The notes under the pieces: model-generated | Seen by the model: only the letters and a program-made list of their open reading frames with translations | Database searches by the model: none | Told to the model about the DNA's origin: nothing | Shown: piece after piece, positions 39,938-48,583 of the stretch | Layout: each line of letters begins with the position of its first letter | Position numbering within the stretch: position 1 is the first letter of the stretch | Made by a program: the position numbers and the translations under genes | DNA from: Cellulomonas sp. C5510 | GTDB taxonomy: Bacteria; Actinomycetota; Actinomycetes; Actinomycetales; Cellulomonadaceae | Assembly: GCF_019797765.1 (NCBI RefSeq) | Contig: NZ_CP081862.1 | Span: 3,534,001 to 3,598,000 of the forward strand | Direction: 5' to 3' | Length of the DNA stretch: 64,000 bases

Positions 39938-41017
39938 ATGACGACCCCCGCCGGAACCCCGCGCCGTCCTGCGACCCTCTCCGACGTCGCCCGGCTCGCC
40001 GGGGTGTCCGTCGCGACCGCGTCCAAGTCGCTCAACGGCCGCCAGCAGGTGCGCGCCGAGACGCGCGCCCGCGTGCTCTCCGCGGCCGAGCAGCTCAGCT
40101 TCTCCCCCAACGTGCTGGCGCGGCACCTGCTCAGCGGACGCTCGGGCACCATCGGCCTGGTCACGCACGACCTCGAGGGACGGTTCTCGATCCCGGTGCT
40201 CATGGGCGCCGAGGACGCCGCGGGCACGGGCAAGACGTCGGTGCTGCTCTGCGACGCCCGCGGGGACGCGCTGCGCGAGCAGTACCACGTGCAGGCCCTG
40301 CTCGGACGACGCGTCGACGGACTGATGATCGTGGGGGCCCGACCCGACCCGCGGGCCCCGCTCGGGGAGCTCCCCGTGCCGGTCGTCTACGCCTACGCGC
40401 CGTCGGACGACCCGGCGGACATGTCCGTCGTCACCGACAACGTGCTCGGCGGCCGCCTGGTCGCCGAGCACCTGCTGGCGTGCGGCCGCACCCGGATCGC
40501 GGTCGTCACGGGAGACGCGACGTACGGCGCGGCGCACGACCGGGTCGCCGGGGTGCGGGCCGTGCTCGACGACGCCGGGGTCGGCCTCACGGGCGAGCCG
40601 CTCTACGGCTCGTGGAGCGAGGAGTGGGGACGCGCCGCCGCCGCGCTCGTCCTCGCGCAGCACCCGGACGTCGACGCCATCGTCAGCGGCAGCGACCACA
40701 TCGCGCGCGGGGTCCTGGACCACCTGCGCGAGACGGGGCGGCGCGTCCCCGAGGACGTCGCGGTCACCGGGCACGACAACTGGGAGATCCTCGCGCTCAA
40801 CGCCCGCCCGCAGCTGACGTCGGTCGACATGGACCTCGAGGAGGTCGGGCGGCGTGCCGCCGCGCTGCTGTTCGACGCGATCGAGGGCCGCGTGCGGTCG
40901 GGCACCGAGGTCGTGCCGTGCCGGCTCGTCCCGCGCGCGTCCACGGGGCCCCGGGCGGACGGGGGCGGCGGCCACCGGTCGCCGCCCGGGCAGGACGTGC
41001 CTAGCGTGTCCGGATGA
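39938..41017 (+). CDS. LacI-family regulator of the GH127 locus
   Basis: A 359-residue repressor with a LacI helix-turn-helix (ATLSDVARLAGVSVATASKS), hinge and sensor domain (GTIGLVTHDLEGRFSIPVLM, AIVSGSDHIARGVLDHLRE, VTGHDNWEILAL). Lys replaces the usual Arg/Thr in the recognition region (TASKSLN). It is divergent from the CUT1-GH127 operon, which it should control through the inverted repeats between them. The C-terminal 25 residues are Gly/Pro/Arg-rich. CCGGAGG precedes the ATG. The stop overlaps the next ATG (ATGA). Confidence 0.93.
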   Translation: MTTPAGTPRRPATLSDVARLAGVSVATASKSLNGRQQVRAETRARVLSAAEQLSFSPNVLARHLLSGRSGTIGLVTHDLEGRFSIPVLMGAEDAAGTGKTSVLLCDARGDALREQYHVQALLGRRVDGLMIVGARPDPRAPLGELPVPVVYAYAPSDDPADMSVVTDNVLGGRLVAEHLLACGRTRIAVVTGDATYGAAHDRVAGVRAVLDDAGVGLTGEPLYGSWSEEWGRAAAALVLAQHPDVDAIVSGSDHIARGVLDHLRETGRRVPEDVAVTGHDNWEILALNARPQLTSVDMDLEEVGRRAAALLFDAIEGRVRSGTEVVPCRLVPRASTGPRADGGGGHRSPPGQDVPSVSG

Positions 41018-41244
41018 GCACCAGCCCGGACCCGGACCCCGCGAACACCCCCGGCCTCGAGCCCGGCGGCGGGGTCGCCCCCGGGGACACGCCGCCCGGC
41101 GAGTCGAGCACGTCCGGGGCGGCGTTCCGTGAGCCCGACCTGCCCGGCCGGCGGACGAGCTGGATCGCCTACGGCATCGTCGGTGCCGTGGTCGCGGTCG
41201 CGCTGCTGCTGTTCATCGGCTACATCGCCGGCCTGCTGTCCTGA
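41014..41244 (+). CDS. DUF6480-like small membrane protein
   Basis: A 76-residue protein with a Pro/Asp/Gly-rich N-terminus (PDPDPANTPGLEPGGGVAPG, then DTPPGESSTSG) and one C-terminal membrane helix (YGIVGAVVAVALLLFIGYIA). The PDPDPxxTPGLEPGG pattern is the hallmark of DUF6480 proteins in actinomycetes, whose function is unknown. It is translationally coupled to the lacI gene by ATGA, although a functional link is doubtful. Confidence 0.8.
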   Translation: MSTSPDPDPANTPGLEPGGGVAPGDTPPGESSTSGAAFREPDLPGRRTSWIAYGIVGAVVAVALLLFIGYIAGLLS

Positions 41245-41262
41245 CGCCGCCGCGCGGGGCGT

Positions 41263-41661
41263 TCAGGCCCGCTGCCCGCCCCGGGCCTGCAGCCGCTTGC
41301 GCAGCAGCACCATCGGCAGCAGCCACGTCGCGAGCGCCGTCACCAGCCAGACGATGACGACGGCGGCGATCCAGGTCGCCACACCGCCGGAGACCCGCAA
41401 CCCGTCGGTGAACGCGCTCGCCACCAGCAGCGCGACCCAGGTCGACACCAGACCGACCCCGCCGAGGAACGCGTTCGCGTACCGGCGCGCCATCGTGGCG
41501 ATGAACGGCGTCAGCACCGCCTGGACCGCGGTGAAGACGACGACGGCCGTGACGAACCCGCTCACGCCGACGTGCACGTCGTCCACCAGCAGCGCCGCCG
41601 CACCGAGCCCGAGGGCCGCGGAACCGAGGAAGATCGCCACCCGGATGAGGAAGATCACCAT
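41263..41661 (-). CDS. Four-helix membrane protein, phage holin IV/PF04020-like
   Basis: A 132-residue hydrophobic protein with four predicted helices (start MVIFLIRVAIFLGSAALGLG, later AVQAVLTPFIATMARRYANA and TWIAAVVIVWLVTALATWLL). Size and helix pattern match small chromosomal membrane proteins annotated as phage holin family or PF04020. In actinomycetes these are usually housekeeping proteins, not lysis genes. The ATG is chosen over one 11 codons earlier because the hydrophobic start follows directly. Confidence 0.75.
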   Translation of the reverse strand: MVIFLIRVAIFLGSAALGLGAAALLVDDVHVGVSGFVTAVVVFTAVQAVLTPFIATMARRYANAFLGGVGLVSTWVALLVASAFTDGLRVSGGVATWIAAVVIVWLVTALATWLLPMVLLRKRLQARGGQRA

Positions 41662-41954
41662 GTCCGGACGGTAGTGCCCGCCGGCCCGACCCACCAGAGG
41701 CGCTCGGCCCTGCCGTACGACCCGCCCGGCCGGCCAGCAGAACCCGGTGCAGGCCCCGAGGACCCCCGGTCGGACCCGTTCCGCCCCTGGACAGGACGCC
41801 TGCCCACCCGGTCGCCCGGCCTCCGGTACCTCCCGGGCGTCCTCCCGCCCCTCAGCACCAGGACCTCGGGCCTACTCTCCGTGGCGCCTGGCGCACGGCC
41901 CGCTCGTGGCGGAGCGACGCCGCTGCCGGGCGGACCGCGATCCCAGGGGGCCAC

Positions 41955-44534
41955 ATGAGCGACGCGACTCTCGACACCGCCACCCGTGCGGTGCACCGGT
42001 GGCTGACGCTCGGGCGTGACGTCGTCGTGCGAGGCGATCACGGCTCCGGGCGCTCGTCGCTGCTGGAGCTGGTGCGGCGGCTGCCGCACCGGCGCGCCGA
42101 CACGGTGCTGCTGCGCGCCGCGGGCCCGACGCCCTTCGCCACGCTGCGCGCCCACGGGTCGCTGCCCACACGACGCGGCCAGCCGTGGTCGGAGCCCGAG
42201 CTGGCGGAGTGGCTCTCCGCCGAGCTCGGCTCCGAGGGCGCGCTCCTGCTGGTCGACGACGTCGAGCACGTCGACGAGGGGACGCTCTCCGTGGTCCGGA
42301 GGGTGCTCGCCCAGGGCGGCTCCGACCTCGTCGTGACCACCACGGCCGACCTCGCCCGCGAGGCCGACCCGGGTCTCGCGCGGCTCGTGGGCGAACGCGC
42401 CCCGGCCGAGGTGCTGCTGCCGCCCTTCGGTCACACCGAGCTGCACGCCCTGGCCCGCACGGTGCTCGGCGGTGCCGTGGACGCGGCGCTCGTCGCCGAG
42501 CTCGTGACCGTGTCGGCCGGGAACCCCCGGGTCGCCACCCTCGTGCTGCAGTCGGCCCGCTGGGCCGGAGCCGTCGGCCGGTCCGACGACCGCTGGACCG
42601 TGACGAGCCCCCTGCGCGACGTGCCCGGCGACCCGGTCGCGCACCTGCTGACCGCCCGGCTGCCGCACCACCACGTCGACGCGCTGGAGCTGGTCGCGTG
42701 GCTCGGCACCCCGGACCACGACACCGTCGCGCGTCTCGTGCCGCCCGCCACGGTCGACGCCCTCACGTCACGGCGCCGGCTGCTCGGCTTCACGGACGGC
42801 GAGGGCGTCTCGCGGTACGCCGTCTCCCCGCCTGCCCTCGCCCACGCCCTGCGTGGCCGCCTGCGGCCCGAGCGCAGGCGCCGGCTCGCCCACCTCGCCG
42901 GAGAGCCCGCCACCGCCGCCGCCGTGGTGCCCGTGACGCCGCTCGAGCTCGGTGAGGACGTCGCCGTGCCGCTGGTGCGGCGCGGCACGGAGCTCCCGCA
43001 GCGCTCGCCGGAGGTCGCGGGCGCCCTGCAGGAGCACGAGCGGTCCCGCGAGAACGCGCTGCTCGACGCGTGGCACGACGACCCCGGCGTGGTGACGGCC
43101 AACGCCCTGCTGGACGTGCTCGGCCGGCGCCCGGCCCACGACCTCGCGCGGGAGGTCGTCGCGGGCACCCGCCTGCGTGCTGACGACGACCCCGCCGCGC
43201 GCGCGGTGCTCCGCGCGACCGAGCTGCGCTGGCTCGTGTGGTCCGGCGCGGGCCCGGGCGACCGGGCCGCGTTCCTCGCCGAGCACGCGGACGAGCTCGG
43301 CCCGCTCGCCGCCGCGTTCCAGGTCCACGACGAGGTGGCGGCCGCCGTCCGGTCGGGGGCGGACGACACGACGCTGCTCGGTCCGCCGGCCCCGGCCGTC
43401 CTGGCGGGACCCGCCGGGGCCGGCGTCGCCGCCCGGGTCGCCGTCGCGCGGGCCGCGGCGCTGCTGCGGTCCGGGCGCCCGGACCTCGCGCTGCGCCTGT
43501 GCCGGTCGACGGTGCTCGCGACGCCCCCGCCGGGCGAGGCGCGCCACCACCGTGACGCGGTCGCCAGCGTCGCCACCGTCCTCCTGGGTCGCCTGGACGA
43601 GGCCGAGGCCCGGGCGCGCCGTGGCCTCGCCGCCGCCTACGCCCGCGCCGACGTGCTCGGCGTGCGGGTGCACGCGTGCCTGCTCGCCGAGGTGCTCGTC
43701 TGGTCGGACAGGGGTGCCGCGGCGTGGCGGACGCTCACCGGCGCACTCCGCCTCGGCCCCGCCGGCCCCGTCGGCACGACGTTCCACCGGCGTGCGCTCA
43801 GCATCGCCGCGATCCTGCGGGTGTCCACGGGCGACGTCGACACGGCCCAGTCGATGATGGCGACGCTGGACGCCGCACCGAGGGCCGACCGCCCGGTCGT
43901 CGGCTCTCTGTCCGCCCTCGCGCGCGCCGCCGTCGACGAGGTCACGGGCCCCGGGCCGGTGGACGCGCTGTGGGAGCGTGGGCTGCGGTACGCCCAGGAG
44001 GGCCTGCGGCAGCCCGCGCTCCTGTGCTGGTCGTTCAGCACCGCGACGTACACCCCCGAGCAGCTCGCGGTCGTGCGGGACGCCTACGACGCGGCGCCCC
44101 TGCCGCTGCTCGAGCCGTACCTCCGGCTGCACGAGGCCCGGACCGCCAGGGACGTCGCCGCGGTCGTCGAGCGGCTGCACGCCCTGCCCGCGGACCTCGG
44201 CGGCCGGTTCCGCCACGCGATGGGGCACCTCGACGGCGTCGCGCTGCCGGACCACCGCCCGCCGGCGCGCGTCGTGCTGCGCGCCGAGGCCCGGCTCACC
44301 ACGCTGTCGCCCCGCGAGCGGGAGGTCGCCACGCTCGCCCGCGAGGGCATGTCGAACCGCGACATCGCGGGCGAGCTCGGGCTCAGCGTGCGCACCGTCG
44401 AGAACCACATGAGCGCCGTGCTGCGCAAGCTCGGTTTCGCGCGCCGCTCGGACCTGAGCTGGTGGAACGCCACCGGCGTGGTCGCCACCGCACCGGGCGG
44501 CCCGGGCCGCCCCGCCCGGGCGCGGACCGGCTGA
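41955..44534 (+). CDS. LuxR-family STAND-like regulator 1, Arg in the P-loop
   Basis: An 859-residue regulator. Residues 20-35 hold a P-loop-like VVVRGDHGSGRSS in which Arg33 replaces the Lys of Walker A. A Walker B-like ALLLVDDVEHVD follows near 95-106, then a winged-helix and a long helical repeat region (TPR-like, about 350-750). A LuxR helix-turn-helix (LSPREREVATLAREGMSNRD, then SVRTVENHMSAVLRKLGF) ends it. The layout is that of LAL/MalT-type regulators, which bind ATP and an inducer. The missing Lys suggests that nucleotide binding is altered or lost. The start follows AGGGGG. Two paralogues lie within the next 7 kb. Confidence 0.88.
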   Translation: MSDATLDTATRAVHRWLTLGRDVVVRGDHGSGRSSLLELVRRLPHRRADTVLLRAAGPTPFATLRAHGSLPTRRGQPWSEPELAEWLSAELGSEGALLLVDDVEHVDEGTLSVVRRVLAQGGSDLVVTTTADLAREADPGLARLVGERAPAEVLLPPFGHTELHALARTVLGGAVDAALVAELVTVSAGNPRVATLVLQSARWAGAVGRSDDRWTVTSPLRDVPGDPVAHLLTARLPHHHVDALELVAWLGTPDHDTVARLVPPATVDALTSRRRLLGFTDGEGVSRYAVSPPALAHALRGRLRPERRRRLAHLAGEPATAAAVVPVTPLELGEDVAVPLVRRGTELPQRSPEVAGALQEHERSRENALLDAWHDDPGVVTANALLDVLGRRPAHDLAREVVAGTRLRADDDPAARAVLRATELRWLVWSGAGPGDRAAFLAEHADELGPLAAAFQVHDEVAAAVRSGADDTTLLGPPAPAVLAGPAGAGVAARVAVARAAALLRSGRPDLALRLCRSTVLATPPPGEARHHRDAVASVATVLLGRLDEAEARARRGLAAAYARADVLGVRVHACLLAEVLVWSDRGAAAWRTLTGALRLGPAGPVGTTFHRRALSIAAILRVSTGDVDTAQSMMATLDAAPRADRPVVGSLSALARAAVDEVTGPGPVDALWERGLRYAQEGLRQPALLCWSFSTATYTPEQLAVVRDAYDAAPLPLLEPYLRLHEARTARDVAAVVERLHALPADLGGRFRHAMGHLDGVALPDHRPPARVVLRAEARLTTLSPREREVATLAREGMSNRDIAGELGLSVRTVENHMSAVLRKLGFARRSDLSWWNATGVVATAPGGPGRPARARTG

Positions 44535-44599
44535 CCACCCGGGCGCGGACCCCGCCGGCCGCCGGGACGCGGTGGGGCGCGGTGGGGCGCGGCGGGGCT

Positions 44600-44621
44600 C
44601 GGCGCCGACGAGCCGGCGCCG
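44600..44621. terminator. Hairpin between convergent regulator genes
   Basis: CGGCGCCG, six bases, CGGCGCCG: a perfect inverted repeat between two converging genes. It is preceded by two exact and one imperfect copy of the decamer GGTGGGGCGC (44571-44600). It can serve as a bidirectional terminator. Confidence 0.5.
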
Positions 44622-44682
44622 ACAGGCTCGGCGGGGCGCCCGGGTCCCCCAGCCGGGCGGCGCGGGCTGCCCGGTCGGTCCG

Positions 44683-45168
44683 TCAGGTGCGCGAGGACGC
44701 CCACGCGACGCCGGAGCCCCGGCGGTCGGCACCCGCACCGGCGTGGCGCGCGTCCGCAGACCGCGGCCGGTGCGGCGGCCGGCTGTCGCGGCGGGCGCCC
44801 ACCAGCACCTCGAGGCCGCGCGGGACGATCGCGTCGGCGATCTCCCCGACGACCTGGAGCACGGCGCCGTCGCGCACCGCGTAGCGCACCTGGCGGCCGC
44901 GCCGCTCCCCGAGCACGGCGTCGCCGACCACGAGGCCGGCGCGCTCGAGCTCGCCGAGGTACTTCAGCACGCCGGAGCGCGACATCCCGAGGGCGTCGGC
45001 GATCTCCCGGCAGATCATCCCGGGGCGGGCGGAGAGCAGCTGCAGCACCGCGAACCGCGGCGAGACGACCGCGGCCAGCGCCGTCGAGATCTCACCCGCC
45101 GCCGTGTCCGGCTCGTCGACGGCGACGAGCGCGGGGACCGCAGGCGCGGTCGCCGTCGCGGCGCTCAC
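44683..45168 (-). CDS. ArsR-like winged-helix regulator
   Basis: A 161-residue protein with an ArsR-type winged helix: SPRFAVLQLLSARPGMICRE, IADALGMSRSGVLKYLGELE, RAGLV and a basic wing ERRGRQVRYAV. A short C-terminal helix and a basic tail (RRDSRPPHRPR) follow. No metal-binding Cys cluster of the ArsR/SmtB type is seen (only one Cys), so the signal is not a thiophilic metal. GTG start overlapping the stop of the small gene upstream (GTGA). It lies between two large LuxR-type regulators and may control them. Confidence 0.75.
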   Translation of the reverse strand: MSAATATAPAVPALVAVDEPDTAAGEISTALAAVVSPRFAVLQLLSARPGMICREIADALGMSRSGVLKYLGELERAGLVVGDAVLGERRGRQVRYAVRDGAVLQVVGEIADAIVPRGLEVLVGARRDSRPPHRPRSADARHAGAGADRRGSGVAWASSRT

Positions 45169-45494
45169 CGCGCGGGGTGGACCGCTCCGGGCACGGAGGC
45201 CCGGGCGTCCGCGTCGGCGGGGAGGCGGCGGCCCGGGACGGGGGCCGGCCGGTCCGGCTCCGTGCTGAGCACCGCGGCGAGCAGACGGTCCAGGAACCGC
45301 GCGCGCGTCCCGGCGGCCAGGTGCACGGAGCCGTCCGCGGCCACGTCGACGTGGCCGCGGACGCGCAGGTCCCGGAGCGCGCGGACGTCCGCGTCCGGGA
45401 GCTCGTCGGCCTGGTCCGGACGCAGCGGCCCGTCGAGGAGTCGCGCGACCAGGCGGCCGCGCGCGGGGTCTGCGAGGTCGGTCGTGGCGGACAT
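45165..45494 (-). CDS. Small protein, degenerate winged-helix candidate
   Basis: A 109-residue protein starting MSATTDLADPARGRLVARLL after a GAGGAG ribosome site. The pattern DPARGRLVARLLDGPL, ADVRALRDLRVRGHVDVAAD, GSVHLAAGTRARFLDRLL resembles a shortened winged helix with a wing hairpin, though key helix-3 residues are not obvious. It is coupled to the ArsR-like gene by a four-base overlap, so the two proteins may act as a pair. I do not recognise a named family. The 200 bases upstream hold no other gene. Confidence 0.6.
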   Translation of the reverse strand: MSATTDLADPARGRLVARLLDGPLRPDQADELPDADVRALRDLRVRGHVDVAADGSVHLAAGTRARFLDRLLAAVLSTEPDRPAPVPGRRLPADADARASVPGAVHPAR

Positions 45495-45692
45495 GGGTGC
45501 TCCTCGGTGTCGGTGCGCTGCGGGCGCCGGGCGGACGGCTGGGTGGACCCGCGACCGCGAGCGGTTCCCCCCCATCGTGCGGACGCCCCGGGGCCGTCGG
45601 ACCGTCGCTCCCTCCCGACGCGGGTCGGTCGGGCCCCGATTGAGTACCCGTGCACCCGTCGGCGGGGGTCGACGGGCCCGGGGTGAGGTGGT

Positions 45693-48230
45693 TCACGCGT
45701 CGCTCCGCAGCCGCGGGCCCAGCCACGTGGCGGCCACGCGCAGCAGGTCCGCGCGGCCCTCCACGCCGATCTTGCGGTACGTGCTGAAGACGTGGTTCTC
45801 CACGGTGCGCACGCTGAGGGTCAGCTCCGCGGCGATCTCCGCCGTGCCCAACCCGGCCACGACGAGCCGCAGCACGTCGACCTCCCGCGGAGAGAGCTCC
45901 AGGGCGTCCAGGTACGGCGCGAAGACGCCGGGGGCGTGCTGCGCGATGTCGAGCGAGGTGGCCCACGCCGCCTCGACCTGCGCGACCGCAGCGGCGGTCT
46001 GCCCCCGCTGCCGCAGCACGCGCGCCCGCGCGACCCCGGCCCGGACCGTGTACAGGACGGCTCCGCACCGCTCGAACCGCTCGGCGGACGCGGCCAGCGC
46101 CGCCTCGTCCTGCTCGCCCAGCGCCCGGGCGTAGTCGACGAGCGCCTCGAGCAGCCCCCCGTCGACCCGGGTGCCCAGCTCCGCGACGGCCCGGGCGCGG
46201 ACGGCGTCCGGCCGGCGCTCGAGCGCCTCGACGGCGAGGAAGACGGCCGCCGCCAGGTACCCGCCCGCGAGGTGCTCGTCGACGGCGGACCAGAGCCCGT
46301 CCGCGTCGTCGGCCGCGAGCGCCACCAGCGCGTCGCCCGAGGCCATCAGCGGCAGCGGCCCCGCCTGCTGCCGGGTGGCCGCCGCCTGGCGGGCGACCCC
46401 CACCGCGTACGCCTCCTCGCCGCGCCACAGCGCCGCCAGCAACGCGACCGAGAGCAGCCCGACGTGGTAGTGCTTCTGGAGCGTCCCCACCGACGTCACC
46501 GTCAGCGCGGAGGACAGCCAGTCGTCGAGCTCGGCGACGCGGCCGCCGACGGCCAGCCCGAGAGCGGTGACGTACGCGAGCGGACGGAACGACGCCGGGT
46601 CGGACGCGAGCTGGCCCACGTCGGCCGGCACGGTCGTCGCGGTGGCGAGGTCCGGCTCGTCGGCGGCCAGCAGACGGGCCAGGCCCTCGCACGCGAGGTG
46701 GTGCCGGTGGAAGATCGGCAGCTCGGGGGCGGATGCGGCCAGCAGCGACCGTGCCGCGGCGGTCCGCCCACGGGCGAGCTCCGTCTCCACCGCGACCCCC
46801 CGGCTGGCCTCCGCGTTGAGCGGGTTCCTGTCCTCGGCGGCGGTGGTGCGGGGGGCCTTCGGGACGCGGTCCAGGAGCAGCCCGAGGTGGGCGCCGGTGG
46901 CCCGCAGGTAGGCGCCGTGCGACGGCACCGCGACCTCCGCCTCCGCCAGCACCCGCCGGGCGTCCACCAGGCGTCGGCGGCCGACGGCCAGGTAGACGGC
47001 GTACCACGCCTCGAGCTGCGCCCGGTCCGCGTCGCCGCCGATCTCCCGGGCGGTGCCGCGGTAGACCTCGAGCACCTGGTCGTCGACGGCGGCCGCGGCG
47101 CTCTGCGGCGCAGCGAGCGTGGCCTCCAGCAGCTGCGCGCCCGCGGCGGGACCGCGGTCCTGGGCCCACGCCTCCTGCAACCGGTCGCGGACCTCCTCCC
47201 AGTGGTCCGCGAGCCGCTTGCTCACGACGGCCTCCGGGCTGTGCACCCGGGCGCCCGCGGCCGCCCGCGCCGGGTGGGGCACGTGCGGCGCCTCGTCCGC
47301 GAGGCGGGCCTCGATCTCGAGCCGCAGCGTCGCCGGGCACTGCGCCACCAGGTGGTCGCCGAGCAGCGGCGGGTACAGACCCATCGCCCCGCTCCCCGAC
47401 CCGTCGAGAGCCCCGACCAGCCCCGCGCGCTGCAGGTCCAGCAGGCGCGCGTCGTCGACGAGGGCCCGCACCCGCCGGACGTCGAGCGGGCCGGCCACCG
47501 CCAGGAGGGTCAGGTCGCCGACCGCGCGGGTGTCGAGGTCGGCGAGGTAGCCGTCGAGCGTGTGGGCCAGCTCCGGCGACCAGAGCGGGGCCGTCGCACG
47601 CCACACGGCACCGTCGTAGGTGAGCGTGCCGGTGCGGCGGCCGACCGTCACGAGCGCGCGGACCAGACCGGGGATGCCGCCCGACTTGGTCGCGAGGCGG
47701 GCGACGGTCGACGAGTCGACCGGCCCGCCCAGCAGGTCCTGCGCGCCGGCCTGGACCTCGCCGAAGCGCAGCGGGGCGAGGGGGAGCCGGACGCCGGGCT
47801 GCATCGCGGGCAGCACGGCCACCACCGCCTCGTCGCGCTCGGTGCCGAGCCGGCGCGTGACGAGCGTCGGAGCGGGCACGGTGGTGCGCAGCGCCGCGAC
47901 GACTCCGGCGCTCGCCGGGTCGAGCCCGTCCAGGTCGTCGACGACGATCACCGCGCCGCGCCCGCGGACGCGGGGCCTGAGCGCGGCGAGGACCTCGCCC
48001 ACGCTGGACGCGCCGCCGCGCGGCAGCTCGAAGCCCGCAGCCGAGATGCCGCCGAGCGGACGGTCACGCAGCGCCGGCACGCCGGTGAGGCGCAGGACGG
48101 GCACGCCCTCGTCGACGAGCGTCTGCTCGACGAGGTCGGCCGTGCGCGAGCGACCCGAGCCGCGGTGGCCCACGACGTCCACGCTCACGCCCTCGTTCAG
48201 GTACGCCACGACCTCTGCGACGACGTCCAT
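45693..48230 (-). CDS. LuxR-family STAND-like regulator 2, Arg in the P-loop
   Basis: An 845-residue paralogue of regulator 1. P-loop-like VVGHRGSGRSRTADL has Arg27 at the Lys position, and AVIVVDDLDGLD is the Walker B-like segment. A long Ala/Leu-rich helical-repeat region precedes a LuxR helix-turn-helix (LSPREVDVLRLVVAGLGTAE, then SVRTVENHVFSTYRKIGV). I took the ATG at 48230 because the P-loop then begins about 20 residues in, as in both paralogues; an ATG at 48293 adds 21 residues. It is divergent from regulator 3. Confidence 0.87.
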   Translation of the reverse strand: MDVVAEVVAYLNEGVSVDVVGHRGSGRSRTADLVEQTLVDEGVPVLRLTGVPALRDRPLGGISAAGFELPRGGASSVGEVLAALRPRVRGRGAVIVVDDLDGLDPASAGVVAALRTTVPAPTLVTRRLGTERDEAVVAVLPAMQPGVRLPLAPLRFGEVQAGAQDLLGGPVDSSTVARLATKSGGIPGLVRALVTVGRRTGTLTYDGAVWRATAPLWSPELAHTLDGYLADLDTRAVGDLTLLAVAGPLDVRRVRALVDDARLLDLQRAGLVGALDGSGSGAMGLYPPLLGDHLVAQCPATLRLEIEARLADEAPHVPHPARAAAGARVHSPEAVVSKRLADHWEEVRDRLQEAWAQDRGPAAGAQLLEATLAAPQSAAAAVDDQVLEVYRGTAREIGGDADRAQLEAWYAVYLAVGRRRLVDARRVLAEAEVAVPSHGAYLRATGAHLGLLLDRVPKAPRTTAAEDRNPLNAEASRGVAVETELARGRTAAARSLLAASAPELPIFHRHHLACEGLARLLAADEPDLATATTVPADVGQLASDPASFRPLAYVTALGLAVGGRVAELDDWLSSALTVTSVGTLQKHYHVGLLSVALLAALWRGEEAYAVGVARQAAATRQQAGPLPLMASGDALVALAADDADGLWSAVDEHLAGGYLAAAVFLAVEALERRPDAVRARAVAELGTRVDGGLLEALVDYARALGEQDEAALAASAERFERCGAVLYTVRAGVARARVLRQRGQTAAAVAQVEAAWATSLDIAQHAPGVFAPYLDALELSPREVDVLRLVVAGLGTAEIAAELTLSVRTVENHVFSTYRKIGVEGRADLLRVAATWLGPRLRSDA

Positions 48231-48583
48231 GCGCCACCCCTTCTCCCGTCGGGCGGGCAGGAGGGTCGCGCGGCGCCCGAGCGTCCGAGCCATGGTGGGG
48301 CGTCCTTCCGTGCGGTGAGTACGTCGGGTGCGCACCTCGGGGGTGCCGGGGTGCTGGATCGAGCGGGGCCGCACGCCGACCCGCACCCGGTGAGGGGCCC
48401 ACCGGGGGGCGGCGCGCGCCGACCAGGGGCCTGGGGCACGCACCCGGTCGTGACCACGGTGCGGCACCCCCGGACCACGCAACCGCGCACGCGACGGCTC
48501 CGTAGGTGGCGCGCCGGGGATTGGCAGCGGCACCGGCGGACGACAGGATGGGCTGCCCGACGGCGCTGCTCAGGAGGTGGGCG
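48231..48583. other. Divergent promoter region between LuxR-type regulators 2 and 3
   Basis: This 353-base stretch holds no supported gene. On the right it contains a good promoter for regulator 3; on the left, only a weak ribosome site for regulator 2 (GGGGTGG before its ATG). No clear dyad repeat was seen. Confidence 0.5.
48521..48549 (+). promoter_or_regulatory. Promoter of LuxR-type regulator 3
   Basis: TTGGCA (48521-48526) and CAGGAT (48544-48549) with 17 bases between them, 34 bases before the ATG. Spacing and sequence fit a sigma-70-type promoter. Confidence 0.55.

Noticed and set aside
41263..41661. Holin-like gene considered as part of a second prophage
   Set aside because: No other phage gene is nearby, and small four-helix proteins of this kind are common chromosomal genes in actinomycetes.
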